From CBDATA01 sp965202845 (lineage in GTDB: Bacteria; Acidobacteriota; Vicinamibacteria; Marinacidobacterales; Marinacidobacteraceae): a stretch of DNA of 64,000 bases. The first letter of the stretch is position 1. The number at the start of each line of letters is the position of its first letter. The notes under the pieces were generated by a model. That model saw nothing but the letters and a program-made list of their open reading frames with translations, ran no database searches and was not told the DNA's origin. The position numbers were made by a program, and so were the translations under genes. The DNA lies in the NCBI GenBank assembly GCA_965202845.1, contig OZ241856.1, forward strand, positions 1,116,001-1,180,000, given 5' to 3'. Below are positions 34,696 through 42,631 of the stretch, piece after piece.

Positions 34696-35622
34696 GGGAG
34701 TTTTCCACAATTTCTCCCCAAATTGGAGTCTGACGCAACGTTTTCGCGTCTGCTGCGTGGGTGTTCATGGAGAAAGGAGTTTTTCCGCCCCCCCATGAGC
34801 AAAACCAACCCCAAAACCAAACCCGACGCCAAACCGCCCGCCGAGGAACCCGGAGGGTTCCCGGCCCATCCCCACGACGCGCTGTTCCGCCTGCTGGGCG
34901 CCGCCCCCCGGCGCGCTGCGACGCTGCTCGCCGAGTTCCTGCCGCCCGAAGTCCGCGAACGCCTGGACCCGGACCGCCTGCCCGAACTCATCGAGGGCGC
35001 CTCCGTCGACGCCGAAGGCAAGGCCGCCCGGGCCGACGCCATCTTCCGGGCGCGGCTCAAGGACGGCGCCTCCGCCCGGATCCACGTCCTGCTGGAGCAC
35101 AAGTCGCAGCCGGACGCCCGCACCCCGCTCCAGATGATGCGCTATATCCAGCGGATCTGGAGCAGGGAGCGGGAACCCGGGGAAAGCCATCCCGGGCGGG
35201 TTCCCCTGGTCATCCCGATGGTCTTCTACAACGGACCAAGCGCTTGGACCACGCCCCGCTCGATCGTGGACATGATCGACGCTCCGGAGGGACTGGAACA
35301 TCTGGCTAGCCAATTCGGGACGTACCTTCTGTACGACCTCACCCGGATGGCTCCGGAGGAACTCCCGAAGAATCCAGAGACGCGGAGCGCCCTGCTGGCG
35401 ATGGGGCGCGTCCACGCCGAGAAGGTCACCGACGCGGAGGCGGACATCATCGTGGCGGGGATCGATTCCGAAACCGACTTCGGGCAGTTCCTGCTACAGT
35501 ACGTCGCAACGCTGGTTCTGTCGCTGGATCAGATGAAGGCGGCGATGCGGCGCACCCGCACCGAACCCGAAGAAGTGGAGGCCGTTATGGAAACCGCAGC
35601 TCAGACTTGGTTGAAGCAAGGC
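34696..35622. repeat. Direct repeat, copy 2
   Basis: Second copy of the block at 32765-33691, same orientation, offset 1,931 bases. Recombination between copies would delete or duplicate one full-length nuclease together with the short paralog. Confidence 0.85.
34733..34758. promoter_or_regulatory. Interrupted palindrome upstream of Rpn gene 2
   Basis: Same dyad as at 32802-32827 (ACGCAAC, 12 bases, GCTGCGT), retained although several neighbouring bases differ between the two upstream copies. Candidate operator. Confidence 0.35.
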
Positions 35623-35862
35623 AAAGCCGCCGGAATCGTCGAAGGCAGGACCGCAGGAATCGCCGAGGGGAAGATTGCAGGAATAGCCGCCGGGAAGTCC
35701 GAAACGCTCGCCCGGCTTCTCGCGCATCGCTTCGGCCGCCCGCTCGGTGAAGTCCAGGCCCGTATCGCGGGCGCCGATCTCGGGCAACTCGACCGGTGGC
35801 TGATCGCGTCGCTGGACGCGCCGACGTTCGAGGCGGTCTTCGGCGTGACCCCGAAGCGCTGA
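34795..35862 (+). CDS. Rpn-family PD-(D/E)XK nuclease, copy 2
   Basis: 355 residues, nearly identical to copy 1 through the nuclease domain, with the same ADAIF and LEHKSQPD catalytic motifs. The linker differs completely in sequence and length: KQGKAAGIVEGRTAGIAEGK and onward, against KQGEARGEARGEARGEVRGK in copy 1. The DUF4351-type domain again follows (LLAHRFGRPLGEVQARIAGADLG) and ends at APTFEAVFGVTPKR. Start ATG 34795 has the same upstream GAAAGGAG and seven-C run. It ends 11 bases before the convergent hydantoinase stop, which closes the island. Confidence 0.85.
   Translation: MSKTNPKTKPDAKPPAEEPGGFPAHPHDALFRLLGAAPRRAATLLAEFLPPEVRERLDPDRLPELIEGASVDAEGKAARADAIFRARLKDGASARIHVLLEHKSQPDARTPLQMMRYIQRIWSREREPGESHPGRVPLVIPMVFYNGPSAWTTPRSIVDMIDAPEGLEHLASQFGTYLLYDLTRMAPEELPKNPETRSALLAMGRVHAEKVTDAEADIIVAGIDSETDFGQFLLQYVATLVLSLDQMKAAMRRTRTEPEEVEAVMETAAQTWLKQGKAAGIVEGRTAGIAEGKIAGIAAGKSETLARLLAHRFGRPLGEVQARIAGADLGQLDRWLIASLDAPTFEAVFGVTPKR
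35587..35862 (+). CDS. Candidate internal start: short C-terminal Rpn product (RpnS-like), copy 2
   Basis: Equivalent of the copy 1 site: ATG 35587 (METAAQTWLKQGKAAG) with GGAGG at 35577-35581 and a 5-base spacer, in frame with the full-length gene. Predicted 91 residues. The ribosome binding site is preserved although a substitution lies between it and the ATG (GCCGTT against GCCGTC). Use of the start is inferred from the E. coli RpnS precedent. Confidence 0.45.
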   Translation: METAAQTWLKQGKAAGIVEGRTAGIAEGKIAGIAAGKSETLARLLAHRFGRPLGEVQARIAGADLGQLDRWLIASLDAPTFEAVFGVTPKR

Positions 35863-35873
35863 TCCGCTGCGGG

Positions 35874-37343
35874 CTACTCCAAAAAGCCCTCTGCCCCGAA
35901 CCGGCGCGCCAGCGCCACCGCTTCCGAAGGGCGTCCGAGCGGCGCCGCCGATTCGGGCCGCCCGCGCGCCAGGAACCGACCGCTTCCGGGTTCGGCGCAC
36001 GGCTCGAACCCCTCCACCACCACCTCTCCCCGGCGCAGCACCGTCTCCGGGAATCCCCGAATCCGGCGATCCTCCCAGGGCGTATACCCCACGTTGTCGT
36101 GGAGATCGGCCCACCGCACCGTCACTTCGCGGTCGGGGTCCCAAAGCGCCAGGTCGGCGGCGCTTCCGGAGCGGATGACCCCCTTCCGGGGATACGCGCC
36201 AAAGAGCCGCGCCGGTGTCTCGCAGCCGACCCGGACGAACTGCCGGAGCGAAAGCCTCCCCTTCCCCACCCCCTCGGAAAAGAGCAGCGGCAACCGGAGC
36301 TCCACCCCCGGAACCCCGTTGCATATCTTCGGGAACGGCGGCTCCGGCCCGGCGGCCAGCTTGCCCTGGTCGTCAAAGCTGTAGGGAGCGTGGTCGGAAC
36401 TGACCACATCAAAAACCCCGCTGGCGACCCCCTCCCAGAGCGCGTCCTGACACGCCCGATCCCGGGGCGCCGGGCTGCAGCAGAACTTGGCGCCCTCCAT
36501 CCCCGGTCGGTCAAGATCCTCGGCGGTGAGCAGCAGGTACTGGGGACAGGTTTCGGCGAACACCTTGAGCCCGCGCCGGCGGGCGTCTCCGATGGTCGCC
36601 GCCGCCTCCTTCGAGGAGACGTGCACCACATAGAGCGGGGCGTCCACCAATTCCGCCAGATCGATCGCCCGGGCGGTGGCCTCGCTCTCGGCAAGCTGCG
36701 GATGACCGGGAGCATGGAACTTCGGCGCCACATGTCCCCGGTCCACCAGCCGACCGCTCATCCAGCCGATCATGTCGTGGTTTTCCGCGTGCACCATGGT
36801 GAGCGCCCGCATCCGGCGCGCCGCCTCCAGCACGTCCAGAAACTGCCGGTCATCAAGACGCACCAGGTCGTAGGTCATGTAGATCTTGAAGGAGGTCACT
36901 CCCGCCGCCGCCAGCTCGGGCATCTCCACGCCGAGCGCCTCCGGGGTCGGATCGGAAACGATCAGGTGAAAGCCGTAGTCGGAGACCGCCTTCGGCGCGG
37001 CCAGCCGGTGGTAGTCGGCGACCACCCGACGAGGGGACTCCCCGCGCCCCTGCACCGCAAAGGAGATGATGGTTGTGGTTCCGCCGCAGACTGCCGAGAC
37101 CGTCCCCGAATGGAAGTCATCGGCGCACATCAGCCCCATCGAGGAGCGCTGCTCGATGTGGGTGTGGGCGTCCACCCCGCCCGGCAACACCAACCGATCC
37201 CGGGCGGAAATTTCCCGGACGCCGGGGCCCAGGCCGGGGGCGACCGCCCGAATCACGCCGCCCTCGATCCCGATGTCGGCGGCCGCCAGACCGTCTTCGA
37301 CAAACACCTCGCCGCCCCGCACCACCAAGTCGAATTCGGCCAT
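35874..37343 (-). CDS. Dihydropyrimidinase / D-hydantoinase family amidohydrolase
   Basis: Hydrolyses cyclic amides such as dihydropyrimidines or hydantoins. 489 residues, the usual length. Metal-binding motif GGVDAHTHIEQ (His59, His61), the lysine that becomes carboxylated in TSFKIYMTYD, the histidines in VHAEN and YVVHVSSKEA, and the catalytic aspartate in VVSSDHAPYS. The long C-terminal DPDREVTVRW and DNVGYTPWEDRRIRG segments also match dihydropyrimidinases rather than dihydroorotases. Start ATG 37343; the longer in-frame start is not needed. TAGAAT lies 10 bases upstream. It diverges from an OPT-family transporter, suggesting uptake of its substrate. Confidence 0.92.
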   Translation of the reverse strand: MAEFDLVVRGGEVFVEDGLAAADIGIEGGVIRAVAPGLGPGVREISARDRLVLPGGVDAHTHIEQRSSMGLMCADDFHSGTVSAVCGGTTTIISFAVQGRGESPRRVVADYHRLAAPKAVSDYGFHLIVSDPTPEALGVEMPELAAAGVTSFKIYMTYDLVRLDDRQFLDVLEAARRMRALTMVHAENHDMIGWMSGRLVDRGHVAPKFHAPGHPQLAESEATARAIDLAELVDAPLYVVHVSSKEAAATIGDARRRGLKVFAETCPQYLLLTAEDLDRPGMEGAKFCCSPAPRDRACQDALWEGVASGVFDVVSSDHAPYSFDDQGKLAAGPEPPFPKICNGVPGVELRLPLLFSEGVGKGRLSLRQFVRVGCETPARLFGAYPRKGVIRSGSAADLALWDPDREVTVRWADLHDNVGYTPWEDRRIRGFPETVLRRGEVVVEGFEPCAEPGSGRFLARGRPESAAPLGRPSEAVALARRFGAEGFLE

Positions 37344-37353
37344 GAGGGCGTCG

Positions 37354-37359
37354 ATTCTA
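37354..37359 (-). promoter_or_regulatory. Candidate -10 element, hydantoinase gene
   Basis: TAGAAT on the minus strand ends 10 bases before ATG 37343; no Shine-Dalgarno sequence is present, consistent with a leaderless transcript. Confidence 0.45.
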
Positions 37360-37384
37360 CCGACGGCTGGCATCATGGCCGCCC

Positions 37385-38941
37385 GTGAACCCTCGTCGCC
37401 CCCACCCTTCGATCCTCGAACCGGGCGTCCTGGTCCTCGCCGTCCTGCTGGCGCTGCTGGGCGCGATCGTGGGGATGGAGCTGCTGACCCGGGTCGGCAT
37501 CACCCCGAACAGCTCGATCCTCGGAGCGGCGCTCGCCATCGGCGTGGGGCGCATTCCGCTCGCCGCCACCCGGCGGTTCGCCTCGGTGGAACGCCAGAAC
37601 CTGCTCCAGACGGTCATCTCGGCGGCCACCTTCGGAGGCGCCAACGCGGTGCTCCTTCCCGCCGCCGCAATCTGGCTCTTCGGTCGCCCCGACCTGGTTC
37701 CGGCGATGCTGCTCGGAGCGGCGCTGGGGGCGCTGATCGACATCGCGCTGCTGGTCCGGCTCTTCGGCTCCCGCATCTTTCCCGAGCGCGGCCTCTGGCC
37801 GGTGGGCATCGCGACCGCCGAGTGCCTTCGGGCAGGCGACCAGGGAGGCAAGCGGGCGCGGCTTCTCGGCATCGGCGCGGCCGCCGGCGCCCTGGGACGC
37901 TCGCTCGGAATCCCCACCGACGTCATCGGAATCTGCTGGATCGGAAATCCGGTTGCGCTGCTCTGCTTCGGGATCGGCCTGATTCTGCGCGGCCATGCCC
38001 CCGCCTGGTTCGGGGTGGACCTGGCCGCCCATCACATCCCCCACGGCGCGATGATCGGGGCCGGGGCCGTCGCCCTGCTCCAGATGGCGCGGGCGCTCGC
38101 CGCCGGGCGGGGGAGAGGCGGCGGCGGGGCGCGCCCCCGCGTCTTCGTGGCCGGGTATCTGTCGTTCGCAATCGCAGCGGGAATCCTCGCCATCACCACC
38201 GGGATCGCGTCCGCCATGACCCTCCCGGCGCTCGCCGGGTTCGTCGCCTTCGCCGCCGCCGCGGCGCTGGTCTCCGAACTGCTGGTCGGACTCTCGGCGA
38301 TGCATTGCGGCTGGTTCCCCGCCTTCGCCACCGCCCTCCTCTTCCTGCTGGTCGGGATGCTGCTCGGGTTTCCGCCCCTGGCGCTGGTCCTGCTGGCCGG
38401 CTTCATTTCGGCGACCGGACCTGCGTTCGCCGACACCGGCTACGACCTGAAAGCCGGCTGGATCCTGCGCGGCGAGGGGCGCGATCCCGACTACGAGATG
38501 GAGGGACGCCGCCGGCAGCGGACCGCCGAAATCCTCGGCCTGCTGGCGGCCGCCGGGCTGGTGTTGCTGACTTGGCGCTCCTACTTCGCCGCCGATCGGA
38601 TCCCGCCCTTCGCCCGCGTGATCGCAGCGACCATCGAGGCGGGAAGCAGCCCGTCGCTCGCCCGGGATCTGATCCTCTGGGCGGTTCCGGGCGCGCTCCT
38701 TCAGTTTCTGGGCGGTTCGTCGCGCCAGATCGGCGTCCTCTTCGCCACCGGGCTCCTCATCAGCAATCCGGCGGCGGGATGGACCGCGCTCGCCGCCCTG
38801 GGCGCCCGCTTCGCCGCCGGGCGACGCTTCCAGGCATGGGATGAGGGCGCCCGCAATGTGGTCGCCGGAGGCCTGATCGCCGGAAGCGCGCTGCTTTCGT
38901 TCGCCTCCGGAACGGCGGCCGGGTTGTTCCGGGGCAGGTAG
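37385..38941 (+). CDS. OPT-family transporter
   Basis: 518 residues with about twelve to fourteen membrane helices. The sequence GLWPVGIATAECLRAGDQGGK matches the OPT/YSL hallmark (P-x-G-x-A-x-AE-x-L-x-AG), and GFISATGPAFADTGYDLKAGW is the later conserved OPT block. OPT proteins import peptides, metal chelates or other small compounds. Start GTG 37385, 41 bases from the divergent hydantoinase, so a hydantoin, pyrimidine or peptide-like substrate is a reasonable guess. The 3-hydroxyacyl-CoA dehydrogenase gene follows after 11 bases. Confidence 0.85.
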   Translation: MNPRRPHPSILEPGVLVLAVLLALLGAIVGMELLTRVGITPNSSILGAALAIGVGRIPLAATRRFASVERQNLLQTVISAATFGGANAVLLPAAAIWLFGRPDLVPAMLLGAALGALIDIALLVRLFGSRIFPERGLWPVGIATAECLRAGDQGGKRARLLGIGAAAGALGRSLGIPTDVIGICWIGNPVALLCFGIGLILRGHAPAWFGVDLAAHHIPHGAMIGAGAVALLQMARALAAGRGRGGGGARPRVFVAGYLSFAIAAGILAITTGIASAMTLPALAGFVAFAAAAALVSELLVGLSAMHCGWFPAFATALLFLLVGMLLGFPPLALVLLAGFISATGPAFADTGYDLKAGWILRGEGRDPDYEMEGRRRQRTAEILGLLAAAGLVLLTWRSYFAADRIPPFARVIAATIEAGSSPSLARDLILWAVPGALLQFLGGSSRQIGVLFATGLLISNPAAGWTALAALGARFAAGRRFQAWDEGARNVVAGGLIAGSALLSFASGTAAGLFRGR

Positions 38942-38952
38942 GCTTTCCCGGC

Positions 38953-40077
38953 TTGCCGGACGCCGCCGCCTACCTCGCCGCCGCCGAAGCGGACGCAGTG
39001 GCGGTGGAGGGGCGTTCCCCAATCGAACGCATCGGGGTCGTCGGCTTCGGGACGATGGGGCGCGGCATCGCGCTGGCGGCGGCCGGCGCCGGGGTCCCGG
39101 TTTCCGTCTTCGAGGCGGACGATGCGGCCTGGGAGCGAAGCGCCGCCGCGCTCGAGGGAACGCTCGAGCGGGCGGTCGCCCGGGGGCGGTTCCCGCCCGA
39201 CACCGGGAAACGCATCCAGCGGACGTCCCTCGAAACGGCGGCCGGCGCCGGGTTCGTCATCGAAGCGGTCTTCGAGGACCTTGACGCCAAGCTTCGGGTC
39301 TTTCGGGATCTGGACCGGCTGGCGCCCGCCGAAACCATCCTCGCGACCAACACCTCGACCCTCGATCCGAACCGGATCGCCGCCGCCACCGGGCGTCCCG
39401 ACCAGGTCCTCGGCGCTCACTTTTTCGCCCCGGCGCACGTGATGCGGCTCGTGGAGGTGGTGGTGGGCGAGCGGACTTCGGCGAAGACCCTGGAGACCGC
39501 CCGCCGGCTCGCGGTCGCGCTCGGCAAGGTTCCGGTGGCGGTGGGCGTCTGCCCCGGCTTCGTCGGAAACCGGATGCTTTACGCCTTCCGCCGGGCGGCG
39601 GACGGACTGTTGCTCCAGGGCGCGCTTCCGGAAACGGTGGACGCCGCGCTCCGGGAATTCGGCTTCGCCATGGGGCCGTTCGCGGTTGCGGACCTGGCGG
39701 GACTCGACATCGGCTGGTCGGCCCGGAAACGCCTTTCCGATGCGCCCGAAGTGGTCGCCGACCGGCTGGTCGAGGCCGGCCGCCTGGGGCAGAAGACCGG
39801 CGCCGGATTCTTCCGCTACGCGCCGGGAGACCGCGCGCCGCGTCCCGATCCCGAGGTGGCGGCGCTTGTCGTCAACGAATCGGCGCGCGCCGGGATCACC
39901 CGCCGCGAGGTGTCCGCCGACGAGATCCGCGAGCGCTGCCTGGGCGCGCTGGTGGAGGAGGGCCGTCGGATCGTCGCCCAGGGGATCGTCCGCCGGGAGG
40001 CTGATGTGGATCTCATATGGACTCTGGGCTACGGCTTTCCCCGGACGTTGGGCGGTCCGCTTTTCTGGTCCCGATGA
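38953..40077 (+). CDS. 3-hydroxyacyl-CoA dehydrogenase (FadB-type, stand-alone)
   Basis: NAD-dependent oxidation of 3-hydroxyacyl-CoA. 374 residues. NAD-binding GVVGFGTMGRGIA, the acidic VFEAD, NTSTLDPNRIA, the catalytic region GAHFFAPAHVMRLVEVV, and CPGFVGNRMLYAFRRAA of the C-terminal domain, followed by a second 3HCDH C-domain repeat. It resembles the dehydrogenase half of FadB/FadJ without the enoyl-CoA hydratase half. Start TTG 38953 is the best available; TAGGCT lies 8 bases upstream and overlaps the OPT stop. The last 65 bases overlap the convergent cupin gene. Confidence 0.9.
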   Translation: MPDAAAYLAAAEADAVAVEGRSPIERIGVVGFGTMGRGIALAAAGAGVPVSVFEADDAAWERSAAALEGTLERAVARGRFPPDTGKRIQRTSLETAAGAGFVIEAVFEDLDAKLRVFRDLDRLAPAETILATNTSTLDPNRIAAATGRPDQVLGAHFFAPAHVMRLVEVVVGERTSAKTLETARRLAVALGKVPVAVGVCPGFVGNRMLYAFRRAADGLLLQGALPETVDAALREFGFAMGPFAVADLAGLDIGWSARKRLSDAPEVVADRLVEAGRLGQKTGAGFFRYAPGDRAPRPDPEVAALVVNESARAGITRREVSADEIRERCLGALVEEGRRIVAQGIVRREADVDLIWTLGYGFPRTLGGPLFWSR

Positions 40078-40390
40078 AAACCACCCACGCCTTCAGGGAG
40101 GTCCCGAAGTCGAGAAAGCGGTGCGGAACTCCGGCGGGCACGAAGAGCAAGTCCCCCGGAGCGAACGGAACAACAGTTGTCTCCCCCAGCTGGAAGCGCC
40201 CCTCCCCCTCCACGATCACGTAGCACTCGTCGCGGTCATGGGGCTGCTGCGGATCGGCGTCCTGCGGCGCGTAGAAGCCGACTTCCAGCCCGTCGCGCTT
40301 CAATGCGACGAAGTAGCGGTCGTCGGGCAGGCGGGCGGCGCACTCCCCGGGATCGAATCGCTCGCCGTCGTCGCCGCGCAAGGTGGACAC
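40013..40390 (-). CDS. Cupin-domain protein
   Basis: 125 residues. A single cupin barrel: motif 1 PHDRDECYVIVEGEGRFQLG (D replaces the second His of the classic HxH) and motif 2 GDLLFVPAGVPHRFLDF. Small single-domain cupins act as metal-dependent dioxygenases, isomerases or sensors; the role is unknown. Start GTG 40390 has TACGAT 9 bases upstream. Its end overlaps the dehydrogenase gene by 65 bases on the opposite strand, but both frames are strongly supported. Confidence 0.78.
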   Translation of the reverse strand: MSTLRGDDGERFDPGECAARLPDDRYFVALKRDGLEVGFYAPQDADPQQPHDRDECYVIVEGEGRFQLGETTVVPFAPGDLLFVPAGVPHRFLDFGTSLKAWVVFIGTRKADRPTSGESRSPESI

Positions 40391-40399
40391 CGCACGCGG

Positions 40400-40405
40400 A
40401 TCGTA
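40400..40405 (-). promoter_or_regulatory. Candidate -10 element, cupin gene
   Basis: TACGAT on the minus strand, 9 bases before GTG 40390, no Shine-Dalgarno sequence. TATATT at 40417-40422 on the plus strand is the likely -10 for the divergent rlpA. Confidence 0.35.
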
Positions 40406-40479
40406 ACCGCTCCCGCTATATTCGGCGGATTCGGTCCATGACCCCCATCCCCGACCACGCCGGCGCCCGAAGTCCAGGC

Positions 40480-41094
40480 ATGACCCTCCGGCTCACGGCG
40501 GGAATCGCGCTGGCCGCCGCCTTCCTGGGGGGCGCCTGTTCCGGGAGGCCGCCGCCGGCCGGCTACAGCGACGCCACCATCGGCGAGGCGTCGTGGTACG
40601 GCATCGAGGAACGCGGACGGCCCACCGCGAACGGCGAACCGATGGACCCGGAGGGGATGACCGCCGCTCATCGCACCCTGCCCTTCCACACGGTGGTCCG
40701 GGTCACGGACCTTGCGACCGGGCGCGCCGTCGAGGTCCGCATCAACGACCGGGGGCCGTTCATCCGCGGCCGCATCATCGACCTTTCGCACCGCGCCGCC
40801 CGCGAGCTGGGCATCGCGGAAAAGGGCGTCGCCCGCGTCATGCTCACCCAGGTCTCGCTGGGCGAACCCCCTTCCTATGCGGTGCAGGTGGGCTCCTACG
40901 GCCGCCGGGCGAGCGCCGAGGAGCAGGCGGCGAAGCTGCGCGCCGCCGGCTGGCGCAGCGCATCGGTGAGGAGACACGGGTCGGTGCATCGGGTCCGGGT
41001 GGGCCGCTACTCCGAACGCCGGGAGGCCGACCGGGTCGCCCGGCGGCTGCGCGCCCTGGGATACGAAGTCCTGGTGGTTCAGCTCGATCCCTGA
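40480..41094 (+). CDS. rlpA: Septal-ring lytic transglycosylase RlpA-like lipoprotein
   Basis: Periplasmic peptidoglycan enzyme cutting denuded glycans. 204 residues. The signal peptide MTLRLTAGIALAAAFLGGAC ends in a lipobox-like site; then the double-psi beta-barrel domain with GEASWYGIEERGRPTANGEP, MTAAHRTLPFHTVVRVTDL and VRINDRGPFIRGRIIDLSHR, and a C-terminal SPOR domain (SYAVQVGSYGRRASAEEQAA) that targets division sites. Start ATG 40480 puts the signal peptide at the N-terminus; ATG 40438 is an in-frame alternative. It ends 14 bases before the convergent lipid kinase. Confidence 0.92.
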   Translation: MTLRLTAGIALAAAFLGGACSGRPPPAGYSDATIGEASWYGIEERGRPTANGEPMDPEGMTAAHRTLPFHTVVRVTDLATGRAVEVRINDRGPFIRGRIIDLSHRAARELGIAEKGVARVMLTQVSLGEPPSYAVQVGSYGRRASAEEQAAKLRAAGWRSASVRRHGSVHRVRVGRYSERREADRVARRLRALGYEVLVVQLDP

Positions 41095-41108
41095 TTCTCG
41101 ACCCCTGA

Positions 41109-41999
41109 TTACGGAAGCATCAGCCGCAGCGACTTCAAGGACACGCTCAAGCGTACCGGCGTGGTTCCCGCCGGGTTCCCGTCCGCCTCGCACGCGACCG
41201 GCGCCCCTCGGGACGCAATCCGGACATCCCGCGCCGGAACGGTGACCACCGAGGGCAAACGACGGGAAGCGCCGATCCACGCCGCGCCGGCGGCCAGCAG
41301 ACAGCCCCAGCGGGTCCGGGATCGGATCAGGGTGAGGGTCAGGCGATCCCCGGTCAGCCGGGCGCCCGGAAAGAACCGCAGCGCGTGCGCGTAGCGGGGC
41401 TGCTTCCCGACTCCCGCCCACGTCGCCCGATACCGGACGCCTTCGGCACGGACATCCAGATCCGGCAGAGGCGCGGTCCCGAAGACCCGAAGCCCGGCTG
41501 CGAACCAGGGGAGCAGCCCGCGACGGGGGGTCGCCGCTCGAAGGCGAACGGCCTCGGCGTCCAGCCCCGCCGAAGCCATCCCGACGAAGAGCCGCTCCCC
41601 GGCGCGGGAGCGCAGGACGCCGGGCCGCGCCTCCACGATCCGGCCTCCGATCAGGACCCGCGCCGCCTCGTCCAGCGCGAACGGAATCCCGGTCTCCCGG
41701 GCGAGGACATTCGCGGTTCCCCGGGGGATGACGCCGAGCGCGGTCCCGGTTCCGGCAAGCGCCTGAGCGGTTTCGGCGACCGTGCCGTCTCCGCCCCAGG
41801 CAATCACCAGCGGCGCTCCGGCGCGGACGAAATCACCGGCGATCCGGGTCGCGTGCCCCGGTTTCCGGGTGACCGCATCCACCAGCGGGATATGCAGGTC
41901 CCCGAATATCCGGCGGAGCCGTCCCGGTTCGCCCCGGTCGCGACCGTCCCCGGCCGCCGGATTCCGCACCAGCGCGGCCCACGCAAAGCGGCCGGGCAT
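41109..41999 (-). CDS. Diacylglycerol kinase-family lipid kinase
   Basis: 296 residues of the DgkB/YegS/sphingosine-kinase catalytic fold: LVRNPAAGDGR, the nucleotide-binding IAWGGDGTVAETAQAL, GVIPRGTANVLARE, and SAGLDAEAVRLR. The C-terminal half has the beta-rich lobe ending in VACEADGNPAGTTPVRLSV. Phosphorylates diacylglycerol or a related lipid at the inner membrane. AAGGGG lies immediately before ATG 41999. It shares the minus strand with the hypothetical membrane gene 11 bases upstream. Confidence 0.9.
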   Translation of the reverse strand: MPGRFAWAALVRNPAAGDGRDRGEPGRLRRIFGDLHIPLVDAVTRKPGHATRIAGDFVRAGAPLVIAWGGDGTVAETAQALAGTGTALGVIPRGTANVLARETGIPFALDEAARVLIGGRIVEARPGVLRSRAGERLFVGMASAGLDAEAVRLRAATPRRGLLPWFAAGLRVFGTAPLPDLDVRAEGVRYRATWAGVGKQPRYAHALRFFPGARLTGDRLTLTLIRSRTRWGCLLAAGAAWIGASRRLPSVVTVPARDVRIASRGAPVACEADGNPAGTTPVRLSVSLKSLRLMLP

Positions 42000-42010
42000 C
42001 CCCTTGGCGC

Positions 42011-42589
42011 TCAGTCGCCGAGCGGAGGCGCCACCAGGACTTCGATCGAGGTCTCGACCGGGGTCCAGTTTTCGGTCGCAAGACGCGCCCGCACCAGCCA
42101 GAGCGTCCGTCCCTCGAACGAGCGGTAGGAAAAGCGCGCATCGTCGGGCACCGGAAGGTCAAGCTCTCCCTGGAAGCGGGCGCCGCGCGCCAGGGGCGGG
42201 ATTTCGAGGGTGCGCTCCACCCGGCGGAGTTCGCGCGCCGGTTCGCCCGCGCTCCGGCTCTCGGCGGCGAGCCGGAAACTCAGTTCGCGAAAGGCGACCG
42301 GTTTCCGGGCGGTCATCCGGATCGCGCATCGCACCGCGCCGCCGGGAACCGCGCTCTCGCTGAAACCGACATCCACCTGCTCGAAGGGGTGGCGCCGGAA
42401 GAACCAGATCGCGGCCCCCGCCGAACGGATCACCAAGGCGGCGGCCGCCGCGAAGCCGGCGATCCAGGGCCAGGTCCAGCCGTGGAAGTTCGCAAGCTGG
42501 AAGACCAGCAGGCCGCCGAACAGCGTTCCCAGGGCGGAAATGGCGGTGCGGCGCTTCTGGCTGGCGATGAGGGAAGTCCAGACGAGCAT
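42011..42589 (-). CDS. Unrecognised protein with two membrane helices and a beta domain
   Basis: 192 residues. Two hydrophobic helices (ALGTLFGGLLVFQLANF and WIAGFAAAAALVIRSAGAAI) are followed by an extracytoplasmic or cytosolic beta-rich region with PVAFRELSFRLAAE, TLEIPPLARGARFQGELDLP and SYRSFEGRTLWLVRARL, an arrangement reminiscent of arrestin-like or DUF58-associated accessory domains. No family assigned. Start ATG 42589; a longer in-frame start lies upstream but would overlap the divergent PfkB gene. Probably co-transcribed with the downstream lipid kinase. Confidence 0.65.
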   Translation of the reverse strand: MLVWTSLIASQKRRTAISALGTLFGGLLVFQLANFHGWTWPWIAGFAAAAALVIRSAGAAIWFFRRHPFEQVDVGFSESAVPGGAVRCAIRMTARKPVAFRELSFRLAAESRSAGEPARELRRVERTLEIPPLARGARFQGELDLPVPDDARFSYRSFEGRTLWLVRARLATENWTPVETSIEVLVAPPLGD

Positions 42590-42631
42590 GGTTGGCGATA
42601 CGGTCCGCGCGGCAATTCTTTCCGATTCCCG

